Source: Membranipora membranacea (taxonomy: Eukaryota > Bryozoa > Gymnolaemata > Cheilostomatida > Membraniporidae). From it: a stretch of 64,000 bases of DNA. Below the pieces are notes generated by a model. The model was not told where the DNA came from. It ran no database searches and saw nothing but the letters and a program-made list of their open reading frames with translations. The stretch covers positions 39,310,001-39,374,000 of the forward strand of contig OU612065.1 of assembly GCA_914767715.1 (NCBI GenBank), read 5' to 3'. Below, piece by piece: positions 1-11,200 of this stretch. Within the stretch, counting starts at the first letter, position 1. Every line of letters starts with the position of its first letter. Position numbers and translations under genes: made by a program.

Positions 1-3
1 TGC

Positions 4-324
4 ATGGGGATAAGCTTAGAGGAACATCGAAGGAATGAAGAGATAACAGCCGAAGCAATTATAATGACAATCAGGGATGTCATGAGGAAAAAGAGACTAG
101 AGTGGTATGGTCATGTTTGTCGACGTGAGAGTGATGAAGATATCAGGAGAATGTATGAGATGAGGGTAGAGGGAAGCAGAGGGCGTGGACTGCCAAAACA
201 GCGCTGGAGTGACACAATCAATGCCGACCTTCGCTGGCTAGATCTAGAACGAGGTGATACGAGGGACCAAATAAGGTGGAGAAGTTTGGTGGAACTGGTA
301 GTCAGGCAAAAACCCGCCACCTGA
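4..324 (+). mobile_element. C-terminal relic of a non-LTR retrotransposon reverse transcriptase
   Basis: An open frame of 106 codons ends at TGA 322-324 and enters from the left edge of the window. It reads like the extreme C-terminus of LINE ORF2 polyproteins: a basic helix with RLEWYGHVCRR, a GRGLPKQRWSD segment and a final DQIRWRSLVELV segment. This is the 'RL.W.GHV.RR ... GR.RG.PK.RW.D' signature that follows the RT domain in many invertebrate LINEs. No YADD catalytic core is visible, so this is a 3' fragment, or a copy whose RT lies outside the window. The clade cannot be assigned from this end alone. Confidence 0.75.
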
Positions 325-776
325 TCAGGACATGGCGGTGAAAGGTGAACAATGTAGTGATATTTACCTACAAAGGGAAGAATAAAAGTGAAGGTAGTTT
401 ACAAATTGAAACAATCAGTGTTGAGTTTTTTGTGTAAGAGCACTTCAGATTTAGTAGTTACAGTAGATTGACCCGATAGCATCTCCATAAACGTCATTTT
501 TCGCATAAGTTAGCGGGTAGAACTAGAACTTACAACATTTTATTAGCTTTGGATGTAGTTTTCCCTGCTTGCACAAGTTTGGTTTCGAAGACAGTGACTG
601 CCGTCAACTACTTGTGTACTTGATCCGCTTTCACTGCCAGTTGACTGATGCTGCATATGTACATCCAGAGTGCTGACACTATTAGTCGTTCGAGTTGGTA
701 TTGTGGGCACTTGACGACTGCTGTTGACTAGGTTTTGCATAGTTAATATGCTTTCAAAATTAGGTGACCAAGGCTG
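325..776. other. Non-coding stretch with one Ser/Thr-rich minus-strand ORF
   Basis: No recognisable gene. A minus-strand frame at 543-740 is rich in Ser, Thr and Gln (for example STLDVHMQHQSTGSESGSST) and could be part of the same 3' region as the PPSY exon at 777-928. I found no clean splice junction joining them in frame. Confidence 0.3.
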
Positions 777-928
777 TCATTGTACAGTTTGAGCTCTGGT
801 ATTGGTATCTGTCCGAGCTGTAATAACTGGTTCTGAGTGTCCGCTCACTATAAATACCCTTTGATGCGGGTTCTCAGAGGAAGCTCCGCCTCCTAATACA
901 GGTAGTGAGTTATAGGAGGGAGGAGCAT
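777..928 (-). CDS. Candidate terminal exon of an unidentified gene with a PPSY motif
   Basis: On the minus strand a pyrimidine-rich acceptor (TTTTAG) abuts position 928. The following frame runs 50 codons to TGA at 777-779 if the upstream exon contributes one base. It begins with APPSYNSLPVLGGG and continues as a polar tail (VFIVSGHSEPVITARTDTN). PPxY is the ligand of WW domains such as those of NEDD4-family ubiquitin ligases and is common near the C-termini of membrane adaptors. I do not recognise the protein, and no upstream exons could be linked with confidence. It may be a fortuitous ORF. Confidence 0.3.
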
Positions 929-1063
929 CTAAAAGCACATCCAAGTATAAATTGTTTTCTTGTGTCTGTTTGGAAGGCACCTCAAAATATTTGCAATTAA
1001 TTTTTTACACACCAAACTGTCCTACTGGAAAGGAAAGGAAAGGGTGCCTGTCGGGCCAGCTAG

Positions 1064-1112
1064 TCAAGCGATCTTTTTGAACTCATAGGAAGGTGGCAAA
1101 GGACTAGACATT
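1064..1112 (-). CDS. Candidate second small PPSY-containing terminal exon
   Basis: A consensus-like acceptor (GATACCCAG) on the minus strand precedes AATGTCTAG... at 1112. In frame this gives MSSPLPPSYEFKKIA and a TGA at 1064-1066. This is the second PPSY motif on the same strand within about 200 bp. The reading phase at the acceptor differs from that of the 777-928 exon, so they cannot be simple alternative last exons from a single donor. Support is weak because the frame is short. Confidence 0.2.
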
Positions 1113-1126
1113 CTGGGTATCAATGA

Positions 1127-2144
1127 TACAAAAGCTACAAAATAGAATGTTTTATTTGGGATAATTGATGTTTTTGGAGTAAGACAATTAATAAGATAAG
1201 AATTCTTATAGACAATCAATGGGAGTTGGGAGGGTTTACTCCCACACAAATGGCCCAAACTAATCAATCACACCTCATTTTGAACATAGGATTCAGTTAG
1301 TTCTGTGTTTAAGACATAGAAAATATACACGAGTCACGATGCTGTTGTGCGTTTGGTCTAGCAGTGACACAGATACCTTTTTTGTATTCCTGTACGACAA
1401 TACATAAAATGTTATCTAAGTGACTGAGTATACAGCATTTCCTGTTCTTCATTGATAGTGATAGCCATACATATGCATAATAGGATATAGAATAATGTCA
1501 CCCTCAGTGAATTATTTGTAAATGGCAACTGTATAAAAAAAAACTCGGAACGATTTTATAATCCGAATTGAGACAGCGTCAATGGTTTGTACCATTCGTA
1601 GGATTCTGCCTAGCGTCTTTCTCACAAGAGCAAAAGTTAACAATATACATAACCTGCAATGTAACATGCCATATTGAGCTGAAATGCCAGATAAGCTTCC
1701 TGGACTTTGAGGTGTTAAGCCATCGCCAACTCTGTAGTCAGTCATTACATGGTAGGCATGGTGGGGATGAGGTAATGACTACAGGCTATATTCATTATTT
1801 TATTAGCGCAGTTATCAGAAGTTACCCCAAAGATTTCTTCTGTTGAAGAAGGCCAAGGACCTATTGGATAGTGAGGAACCAAAAAACAATCTGAATTACG
1901 TTGGCAGATCACTGCATTACATAGGCAGCTCCTACCTAATACACTTTACAATCCTAATTTTAGGTTCTGTTTAGCGTGCCAACAAACAGGACCATGATGT
2001 CCGGTTTTTGTGCCTATAGTTCTATAAACACAGTTTATTCCATACAGCTATGGCGGCCCATAGCACCCATACAGCCAGTGGTAATTTTGTAAGGGAAAAT
2101 GAAGTGGAGCTCTTACTTATTTATATTTGTATGTCTGTATACTT
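1127..2144. other. Intergenic sequence, nothing recognised
   Basis: AT-rich DNA with only short scattered frames. No domain similarity or convincing splice structure was found on either strand. Confidence 0.4.
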
Positions 2145-2283
2145 GTATGACATACCTGTATGTCATACAGGTATGTCATACAAGTATGTCATACAGGTAT
2201 GTCATACAGGTATTTCATACAGGTATGTCATACAGGTATGCCAAACAGGTATGTCATACAGGTATGGCATACAGGTATGACAT
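2145..2283. repeat. 13-bp tandem repeat array, unit GTATGTCATACAG
   Basis: About ten consecutive copies of GTATGTCATACAG or one-base variants (GTATTTCATACAG, GTATGCCAAACAG, GTATGGCATACAG). The unit is itself nearly palindromic (GTATG-TC-ATAC). Because 13 is not a multiple of three, the array is open in several frames and produces spurious repetitive ORFs (2050-2311, +), which should not be annotated as genes. Confidence 0.9.
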
Positions 2284-2719
2284 ATCAAAATTAAGTGTTG
2301 AACATTTCTAAATGATCGCCTCCTTAGAAATATGGAACTTGCACATCATTGATCCCTCACATAATAATCTCAATCATGCCAACCTTGACATCAGGGAGAG
2401 TGACTGAGAAGGTGAGAGATGGATTGAGAAAAGTGAGGAGTTACTTTCCCAGTTTGTATGGAAAGACAACTACTAATGCAACAACTGCAAAAAATTGTGT
2501 TTGACATAATATCAAACAAACATTAGGTTGATTTAGAACTAACTTAGAAGTCGCTTCTCAGCATTCAGAGAGAGTAAGATGAAAAATAAACAAATGGATC
2601 TCGACGGAAAAGGGATCATAATTTTGTTATTTGTTGGTATGGGCATGTAGCAACCATTTTTATCCTTCCTTCATAGTTCGTACCTTGATTTGTTCATTGT
2701 TTTTAAACCATGTAACACA

Positions 2720-2780
2720 TGATTAGTGCAGGGAAGCAAATGACATCATCATGATGTCATTTGCTTCTCTGCACTAATCA
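2720..2780. repeat. Near-perfect hairpin, 29-bp arms, 3-nt loop
   Basis: The left arm 2720-2748 begins TGATTAGTGCAGGGAAGCAA. The right arm 2752-2780 is its reverse complement with a single mismatch (GGG/GAG). A few bases further on is (ATT)n at 2795-2816. A snap-back sequence followed by an (ATT)n tail resembles a short fold-back element, or the 3' end of a retroposon. Confidence 0.85.
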
Positions 2781-2794
2781 GTTTAATAAAGTTG

Positions 2795-2816
2795 ATATTA
2801 TTATTATTATTATTAT
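2795..2816. repeat. (ATT)n microsatellite
   Basis: Uninterrupted TTA/ATT trinucleotide repeat directly 3' of the hairpin at 2720-2780. It may be the simple-repeat tail of a degenerate LINE or SINE insertion. Confidence 0.8.
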
Positions 2817-3239
2817 AGCACATGTGCATAGAATACGTCATGAGATGAGTCAATGACATAAATACATATATTTATATATCTCGATTCTCAACGAAGGTAG
2901 AAGAAATTTAACCATATATAGAATATAGCTTCAAACATTTTCAGGTGCGTCATCACTGTAAAATTGTTACTCCTTATAAGAGTAAAGTACTTGCATGAGT
3001 ACACTTTGCCATTCCGCCCAGACTTGAAATGGTAAAACCTATAGCTAGCTATCATTTACTCAATCACTCTAGCTCTAGCTAATATTAACTCCTCTAGGCA
3101 GGGTTTCTCCTCTGAGGGTTACGCCACTAGGATAGTAGTGGCATGGAAAGCTTTATGTGTGATGGTCATTCTTTGTTAAGATAAAGTATGCTCAGGCAGT
3201 AAAATGAAGAAGGTGCAGTAAGTGATAGAAGCCTTGAAA

Positions 3240-6200
3240 TCAATTTATCCTTGATATAGTTTGACTGATCCATCCGAGGGCGTTAGAGACACGAGCATAC
3301 ACCCCTGGCTCCTCAGCCTGAGCACAACCATAACCCCAGGATGTAACACCAACAAGAGTGAACCTACCAGAGGGTGTGCCATCATCTGATACGACCAGCG
3401 GTCCACCACTGTCACCCTGTAATATAAATTATATCATTCAGACCAGGTTTGCTTACAGTGTGTCATGGTGCTTGTGCTATTCACAATCGGCGATCTATAT
3501 ATTTTTTAATATATAGATATATATTTTGTATTTGTAATTCTACTAATTAAAACTCTTTGATACCATACTGTGACATGTGACAGCATGGAAAGACATGCTG
3601 ACAAGCTGCAGAGACAGCTAAATACTCACTACAAGGGGTCCGAGCACTACGTAAGGCCACGACCGTACGTAGTGTTGCAATGATGGAGTGGACTGAGATA
3701 TAGGACGAGAGGACACAACTCTGAGCAGTGAATAGCGGACCATGCTAATTTGCGCATTTCGACCCATTCTTTATTCGGGATGGGGAGATGGCGCAATAGC
3801 GCAATCGGTTAGCGGGCTTACTATTCACTGCCAGGTGATTGGTGCAGCAGGTGTTGTGGGTTCAAATTCTATTGGGAGAGCTTTCAAGGTTGAATGTTCC
3901 AGCCCCCAGCACCCTCAGGTGTATACCTCTTCTTGATATCGCATGGGGTCACTAACCCTTGAAAATCCGTTTTTTTAACCGTACTAAGAATGACCCAACA
4001 GCAGGGTGAGCAAATATGCTAATTGCTAGTGAATAGTTCTTTCTTGCTTTTTGAGAAAAATTTGTTGCCTTATTATTATGTAGAGCTCCAGTCTAATTTT
4101 TCTTTTCTATATTGTGACACTTTTTTTTACAATTATTCACTCCAGGGCATCAAACTTTCTGATATATGGCGGGGAAAAAAATGAAGCCTTTCTGGTTTTG
4201 ATCAGTTTTTGGTTGCGTCTGATGGGTTCTAGTCAGATAAAAAATCCGGCAAAATCCGCCCCTTGGTTCTACAAGCTCTTAGACTTACCTGACACGCATC
4301 TTTACCTCCAGCGATGAGCCCAGCACACAGCATTGTGTACGGCTGATAACCATCATACACTAAATCTGAGCACTGTAAGTCTGATAACACTGGAACTGTA
4401 ACCTGCTGTAATCTCCTCACTGTGTATCCGCCCTCTAAAAATGATAGATATACCAACAGACTCATGAATCGTCATATCTCAACCCATGACATGACATTCG
4501 TGGGGGTGATATCTGATATAACAGGCTAGTATTTCAAGCAATCAGAAATTTTCACAATAGACCACAGGGTGGTAGGTGTGGTAAGCCGAGCTGCAATTAT
4601 TCAATTTTAAATGTTGGGTTTCTTAATTGGCATTCTAAGATCCTGATATCGAGGCGGCGTAAAATGGGTTTTGAAATATATTTTGTATCATTTAAAGCTA
4701 GGTGATTAAGGTTTTGATATCATTCGATTTAAATGTTAAAGCTAGATTACTCACCTGATGTTGACCCCCAACCAGTTGAAACACCGTTTGCTCCACCAGG
4801 GTGTTGATCTGCATTGGTCGGTAAGCAAACCGCAGAAATCTGAAATTTATCGATATTTAAATGATATGTTAGCAAGATGATCGATCTATTCATTCAGTCT
4901 ATTCAGACATTCCACTTAAGTTTTATCGGTAGATCCCAAATTTATTCCTTTTCCAAACATATCAACATGGGAATATATGATGAAATTTGATCTCGATGCG
5001 GTTCATACCTTGCTAGAGAACTGGACAGATGATGATAGTTTAATCAGAGCGTAGTCGTTAGCGTAAGTGTAACTATCAAATCCGGGATGGATGAATATCT
5101 GTGATACCCGGATGGTGACAGCCCCTTCAGAGGAGGAATATTTATCATGAGCTCCGAGCTTCACAAACAGCTCGTTAGGATTCTCACTACAAGTAATAAC
5201 ACGAGACAATCACATAAAAATTAGCTGCCACAGACGAAAAGTGTGTACATAAGGAGTAGTAATTTCCGTCGTCATTAAAAGATTGTGCAATTGGAGGTTG
5301 TGAACTTTCAACTGTTTCAATTACCTGTATAAACTAATTTATACGTTCCATTTACAAACTGTACTACACAATATGTCTGTGAAAGTTGTCGCCTTTGAGG
5401 TGTTAAAATTGGTCTAACAATCTAACCCTTAGGCGAACTGAGAAGATTTTATACACCTCTACCGTCCAGTGTAGACATAAGACTAAAAGTAATGATATAT
5501 AATCGATCTACATTCTAAATACCCACCTCACACTGATCACGTCATATACTATTGCATGTATATCTCTGATCGAAAGAGAGTGAATTAATTTTCTTAGTAA
5601 GAGTACAATCATAGGTACATGTTAGGTGCTGGTACTAAATTGACTCTAATGATCAGAGATACACAAGTTAATAGTGTAATCTTGATGTTAGTGTATACTC
5701 ACCCAGTAACACAGTGAGCAGCAGTTATAACTAGATCTCTGTAGATCAAGCTGCCTCCACAGAACTGTCCAGTAGTCCCACTTCCGTAGTTTGTTAGAAA
5801 TATCTGCCATGGCCATGAGTGCGGTTTGGCATCTATACCCCCAACTATTCGACTGCTTCCCAGAGTAGGTGTTATGGCAGGCACTCCACAGTTAGGCTGC
5901 TCCGGTGGCGGGAAACATCTGTATGATGATCCTGGTTCTACAACAAGGATGTAATTGTTTGTGCGCTCAAGCTATTTTTAATAACTTTATTGGCATCCTT
6001 ATCATTTTTAGAGAAAATGTTTTTCAAAAGTGCCATTAAACAAGAAACAGAAAAGGGTGAAAAAAGAAGCTATGATTGAATTTGAAACAATAATATCTGT
6101 TTCGACATAAGATGATTAAAATTTTCCATCCCTAATCATTCTACATTGTAATATCGGACAGTAGAGAGACACCCTCAGTCTATCCAAAGTGAAATATTCA

Positions 6201-7449
6201 TCTATCATTTTATAACGAATAAGCTATCAATGTCAGGAAAAAAGCGCTTAATTTCAAATATGTCAAATGATAGTAATGTATAATTTACCAATGTTGAGAT
6301 TATCAGTGCCGGCAGCGTCATACTGAGCGAGAAAACCGCTGCTTCTTCTTTTGTCATCACCGCTCACAAATCTAACAAACATCTCATTACCAGAGCTTGT
6401 AAACTCAGTCCCACCAGCCGTACTACATAGTCTTTCTGTACATGAGTAAATATGAAGCATTTATCAATATATGTGACAGGACAGCATAAAATATGAGATC
6501 AGCGCAGTGATAGCTAATTAAAGGGTATGCATAACTGTTTTATGGCCAAATACATGGATAACAAATTATTTGGGGTTTTATTGGCGCTGTTCTTGAAACC
6601 ATTATTGCTACAAACAATCGGCTGATTTAAAGATCCAAACTATTGGATCTAGAAGATAATTATTTTGAAATCCAAATTTAATTATTGCCCTAATTATTGT
6701 ATTCCATGTTTGATGTTTCACTTACTGAGTAGAGTACCAGAAGCAGAAGAGCCACTGTACACCTCCACATAGTCACATCGGCACCCTGAGCAGCGTCTAC
6801 CTCCATTATTCAGACTCATCTGTGGGAATCGCAGACTTACTTTCTAAAAATATAAAAATATAAAATATGAAGAATGCATACGGGTGGGAGCACCTTTAAG
6901 TTATCTTGGTTCCTCTCTTTCAATTTACATTACCACCGACACCTGAGAAGATACCCTATATATAGTGTTATCGGATAGAGTCGAGGGCTCAGATCTGAGG
7001 TCTGATGTCAGCTATCACCAATTTTTATTAGTTACGGTGGAAGATTATACCTAACTCCGTGTGGGTGTTCCTTACCGTTCCATTTGAGACAGTGATTTTC
7101 CATTCTCTTTTATAGCTGCTGGGATAATTCTGAGCTAAGTATGCATCATGTGAGACAAAATCATCACAGTCTGATGTTAGAGAGATGGGTTCAGCTACAA
7201 CACAATACAACAAGCTGGGTGATAATCTACGCCTCCATCATAAATAATGGTAAGTAAAAGTGTAAATTGAGAGGCCAACTGTTTCGAGTATCTTTTAACT
7301 CCTCCCGCTACAAAATGGTATTAAGAGCAAAACTGACTGATCAGCTTTCAAGTGCCTTTTATTTAGGTTTTCCAAAAAGCAAACTTACCTCGTGAAATCT
7401 GAATCAGATCCGAGAACAACAGGATGAGTAGCACTTGAAAGTTACCCAT
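3240..7449 (-). CDS. Secreted CUB-domain trypsin-like serine protease, complete
   Basis: Nine exons read on the minus strand: 7389-7449, 7076-7194, 6726-6843, 6289-6435, 5703-5937, 5009-5186, 4755-4839, 4289-4434, 3240-3416. All junctions are GT-AG and phases agree, giving 421 aa. Residues 1-20 are a hydrophobic signal peptide ([15 protein letters not shown]). Residues about 25-145 form a CUB-like domain ([21 protein letters not shown]). A short Cys/Pro linker (NCGVPA) leads to the zymogen cleavage site SSRIVGG, with new N-terminus I179. The peptidase S1 domain carries the full triad: H223 in ITAAHC, D271 in NDYALIKL, S366 in GDSGGP. D360, six residues before the serine, predicts trypsin-like cleavage after Lys/Arg. 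It probably acts in digestion, immunity or matrix processing outside the cell. The CUB-trypsin architecture is widespread in invertebrates, so I do not assign an orthologue. Intron 8 carries a SINE-like sequence, and the intron after exon 5 carries a MITE touching the splice donor. Confidence 0.93.
3783..3990 (+). mobile_element. tRNA-derived SINE-like insertion
   Basis: Within the last intron of the protease gene. The plus strand reads GGGGAGATGGCGCAATAGCG ... CAATCGGTTAGCGGGC (A-box-like) and, about 60 nt on, TGTGGGTTCAAATTC (B-box-like). It is followed by a non-tRNA tail. A stretch with TATTCACT sits where the anticodon region would be, as in the second tRNA-like copy at 42680-42770 (-). 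It does not fold as a proper tRNA, so it is called a SINE-like retroposon rather than a tRNA gene. Confidence 0.55.
5529..5694. mobile_element. MITE copy 1 (hAT-like, about 8-bp TSD), internally deleted
   Basis: It lies between exons 5 and 6 of the protease gene. The ends are CACACTGATCACG and ...GATGTTAGTGT. Subterminal blocks TGTATATCTCTGATCG and GATCAGAGATACACA face each other. It is the reverse-oriented counterpart of the 9331-9537 copy but lacks about 40-60 internal bases. Flanks ATACCCAC (5519-5526) and ATACTCAC (5695-5702) look like an 8-bp target duplication with one mismatch. The right flank is the splice donor of exon 5 (GTGAGTAT on the minus strand). Confidence 0.75.
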
Positions 7450-8230
7450 GACAAATATTTATGATGTACAGAGAATCGACGAGAGCCTGTTAATAAGTCG
7501 ACCCCCCCTGCTCAATACCTACTGAGTACTGGTATCTTGTGTTGAATTTTGTGGCATATATATATATACATATATTAAACACTCATAAATGGGCAATTAT
7601 CATGAAAGAATAGAGTATAATGTGAGAAAATTATCAAAATAACCCATTGTTTAGGTGTTTGATTTGACTCGAATAACATTTAAAACCTGAAAAAATTATC
7701 ATCATGAGACATAAAAGAACAGTATTAAATAATAACAGATCTTAGTGACTAGGTTATAAATACTGTATTGTTATGAAATAGGTATACGTTCGCAGCTCTT
7801 GATTTGTTATATGATAAATCCTAAAAACTATTAGGATTGTGTTCTAGCCTGCCCAGGCTAATCACGTTCCTTAGCTCAGCACTTAAGAGTGAAGAAGTTT
7901 GGTCACATTATTGATCATGGTTTGTTGTTGTCACAGATAGTGAAGACAATAATATCAGTATTCTCTGATTGTGAATCACATACATTACAGAATACATATC
8001 AACTGGCCACATAGAGTCGTAGGTAAAGGTACTAATAAATGTAGTGAACATGGAAAATATAGAAAAATCCAGATACTTTATATGAATGTTCTGATAACCA
8101 GGCGGGTTGAACAGAGAGTGACATACACATGACAGTGATGTCATTTTTATATAGACTTTGTTGACATTTATCTAATTTGTCCGCTAAGATCTGATATTCA
8201 TATCAGTACATCAGTATATCTGGCAAGAGT
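7450..8230. other. Intergenic: 5' flank of the protease gene and 3' flank of TRPN
   Basis: Both neighbours are on the minus strand, so this holds the protease promoter or 5'UTR and the TRPN 3'UTR. A short TA-rich microsatellite lies near 7555-7575. No further gene was recognised; the minus frame at 7908-8144 shows no family similarity. Confidence 0.4.
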
Positions 8231-11200
8231 TTACTTATCGTCAGCTGTATCTCTATCTGCACTATCATTACCGGCCTCTTCCACATCCTCTGTTAGAATA
8301 GAGCCTTTATTTATGTAGTATCTCTTCACTACTCCTTTCCAGTCTATAGTCTGGTCTATCCGTTGAGGATCCCGTAACTTTTTAGCTTCTAAAAGCAAAC
8401 AAAAAACTTTGTGAAGCGTAAAGCGCCAGCCAGTAGCCAAAATAGTTTCAGGGAATTATCTCTACCTGATAAGGTGATCACTGGCATTTTTAACATGATA
8501 TTGTGTTGATTAATTTTAGCGGTTATATGCCTGGATTTGGAAATTCCAAAACAAGGGCATGTAACTCTCATTTTACATGTCTCAAACTGCCCGGTTTGAC
8601 GGCTCATAAAAACGTCTTCATCACTTTACTAGCATTTTACTAATTTGGCTCAATGCTTGTAGCATGTTGTTAACAATGTGGCAACAATCATTTTGACACA
8701 ACATTCACCTTTGCTTCATTGTTTAGCATTCTGTTGGACTAAACGCCGCACTCACAGCGCAGGATTAACAGCGCAAGTTATCAGCTGGCAGTAAGTAGCG
8801 GACTCTGGTAAATTACTCTTTTCTTTGATTATGACAGTACCAGCAGTGATCTAAGCACTAGACTGGACCGTAGGCCAAGGTAATAACAAGGTGGCACTTC
8901 CTACAACCACAGATATTCTAATTTTATTAAACTATGTACTTGATTAGTTTGTAAATTCTGATGTCAGCGGCTGGATTCTGGTAATTATGTGTACGTGGAC
9001 ACAAACGACCTAACAAGCCAACACCAGCCATTATGGGGATTATCTTCTAAAAGATAAAGCGTGAGTTGTGGATAACAACAGCCAATGATGCCGGCTACAA
9101 TATCCGGTTTCGCTAACTTTCATACTGGTTATCATTTCTAGAGGTTTGTCAAAAAATCCAAGCAAATTCAGTACCGGTCGAAGATATTTCGCGGCATCCT
9201 CTTCTTGTCATGGGGGGCAATCCCCTACGCTGACCTTCTCAAGGATCGCTGCTGCTCAATTAAAATGGGAATTGACACAAAACGCAGGATTTTCTTGGAT
9301 CTATCAGATTTTTCAGAACTACAGTAACTTGTCACACTGACATTGAGACTACTCTATTATCATGTGTATCTCTGATCGTGACAATCAATTTAGAGCGAGT
9401 ACCTAACATGTACCCGCCCCTAAAGTAAAATTGAACTGGCGTCGTCACACCAAATTCATTGTGATGGTACTCATGCTAAGTGAATTAGTTCACTCTCTAT
9501 CGATCAGAGATATACATGCAATCACGTCATCAGTGTGGTAACTTATGCTATGGGAAAAATGATATGTACTATCTTAAAGAGCAGGTATTACCTTCCGGTG
9601 AGACTTGTGCACTGCGCACACCCCGCAGAAATCCCTGACTGGCCTGCGTGTTCTCGTTAGTGGGAGATTGAGCCGCTCCATCCAGACCTTCCTCTTCATT
9701 CACAAACTGCTGACCCTCTGCAGTACACACCTTCCCTAAAATAACAGGTTAAATACTTACAACATCTACGCTAACCGTCTCAAACTACCCTAGATGAGGA
9801 AAGTATTTACATTACAAGAGGAAAATACGGATCACCATTACGTGCATGCTTGAAATAGTGGAATGTATGCCAAGCCAACATTTATACAACCTCCTTATTT
9901 TATATAAACTCCCACATTAGCTAAACAAAACTCAAGCAATCATATACTCTACTTAAGTATCTGAGTTGAGATCCCAAAACGACAAGAAAAGTTAGTCTTA
10001 TTTTAAAACAAGTTTGATCAAATTTGTTTGAATTTAGAGGGAGGGGAGAACTCCAGCTGTAGTCAAATAGGATAAAACCTGGTTTAATATAAAGACTAAT
10101 AAACCTAGACAGGATACTACTTATATGGAGCATTAGCATTGAGACGTAACAACATTGGAAGGTGTAGAAGCATTGGTGTTATCATTAACTTGCAGCTCAT
10201 ATACCCAGTTATTTATTGATAACTCGATCAAATTTGATCGGATTTTGAGTTTGAAAATTACATTAGATTGAGCAGCTTGCCGTGAAGAGTTTGATACAAA
10301 TTTTAGGCAAAACATTTTTTTGAAGAATAAATAACATCCAGGCTGATAACAAGATGCTGCTGATTGTAAGGCAATTTCCGAACTCACAATCTGATCAAAA
10401 TTAATCGAGTTATGAACAAAAAACCTGGATTATGGACATTAAATCAATGATGATACAATGCTACTACACCTTTCAATGACGTTAAGTGCCTCACTTCAGC
10501 TGTGTATAGTGTCCTGTCTATGTTTATTATCAAGTCTATGGTAAATACAATTTATTTGTTCAACTTCTGTTATAGGCCATAATTGTTATCATGTTTAAAA
10601 CGAAGTTGGAATGATAAACTCACCTCTATGCTTGATGAGCACTTTGAGATAGATGAACAGCTTAGCCAGTAGATTTATTGGAGAGGGTGTCGATGAAGTT
10701 TTGTTCATATTTCGAATGAGTTTAGCTCTGCCAAATTTCCACTCCGTGTCAGACTGCGCCTGGATTCTTTGATATGTGTCTGACATCATAGCAATCAGTA
10801 GATTGATGAGTACTATGAGTGTTACGAGCATGTACATACCGAACACAGCTTTGATGAGATCTCGGGCCCAGACGGGGGTTCTGCTGACCGGTGGAAGGTT
10901 CTCAGGCTCAACAAGACCAAATAAGGAGAAGAAGAGAAGCTCAAAGACATCGATCGGAGTGAGATAAATGGCCCCGGCGCCGCCATCACCATCTCCTAGT
11001 GTGGCGTTGAATGGTGTAGGCGGGTAAACAGGCTGGTAGATAGCCGATACGTGCAGAGTGAAACCAGTCATGAAAGCCAGCAGAATAACAAGAAACTTTA
11101 CCAGATCCAACACAAGAGAGCTGATGATGATAGCCCAAGGACCAAACAAGTGATGGAATGAGAGGAAATCCAACAGCTGTACAAAGCAGAGCAACATTGC

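Noticed and set aside
2050-2311. Overlapping plus-strand ORFs with VCHTGMSY-type repeats
   Set aside because: They are translations of the 13-bp tandem repeat in several frames, not a gene.
3742-3936. Plus-strand ORF of 64 codons
   Set aside because: It lies in the tRNA-like SINE in the protease intron and has no family similarity.
8493-9310. Spliced-leader or snRNA gene within the conserved blocks of the 5S-associated repeat
   Set aside because: I compared the conserved blocks with U1, U2, U4, U5 and U6 features and saw no match. A GGTAAGTT-like donor in one copy is broken in the other.
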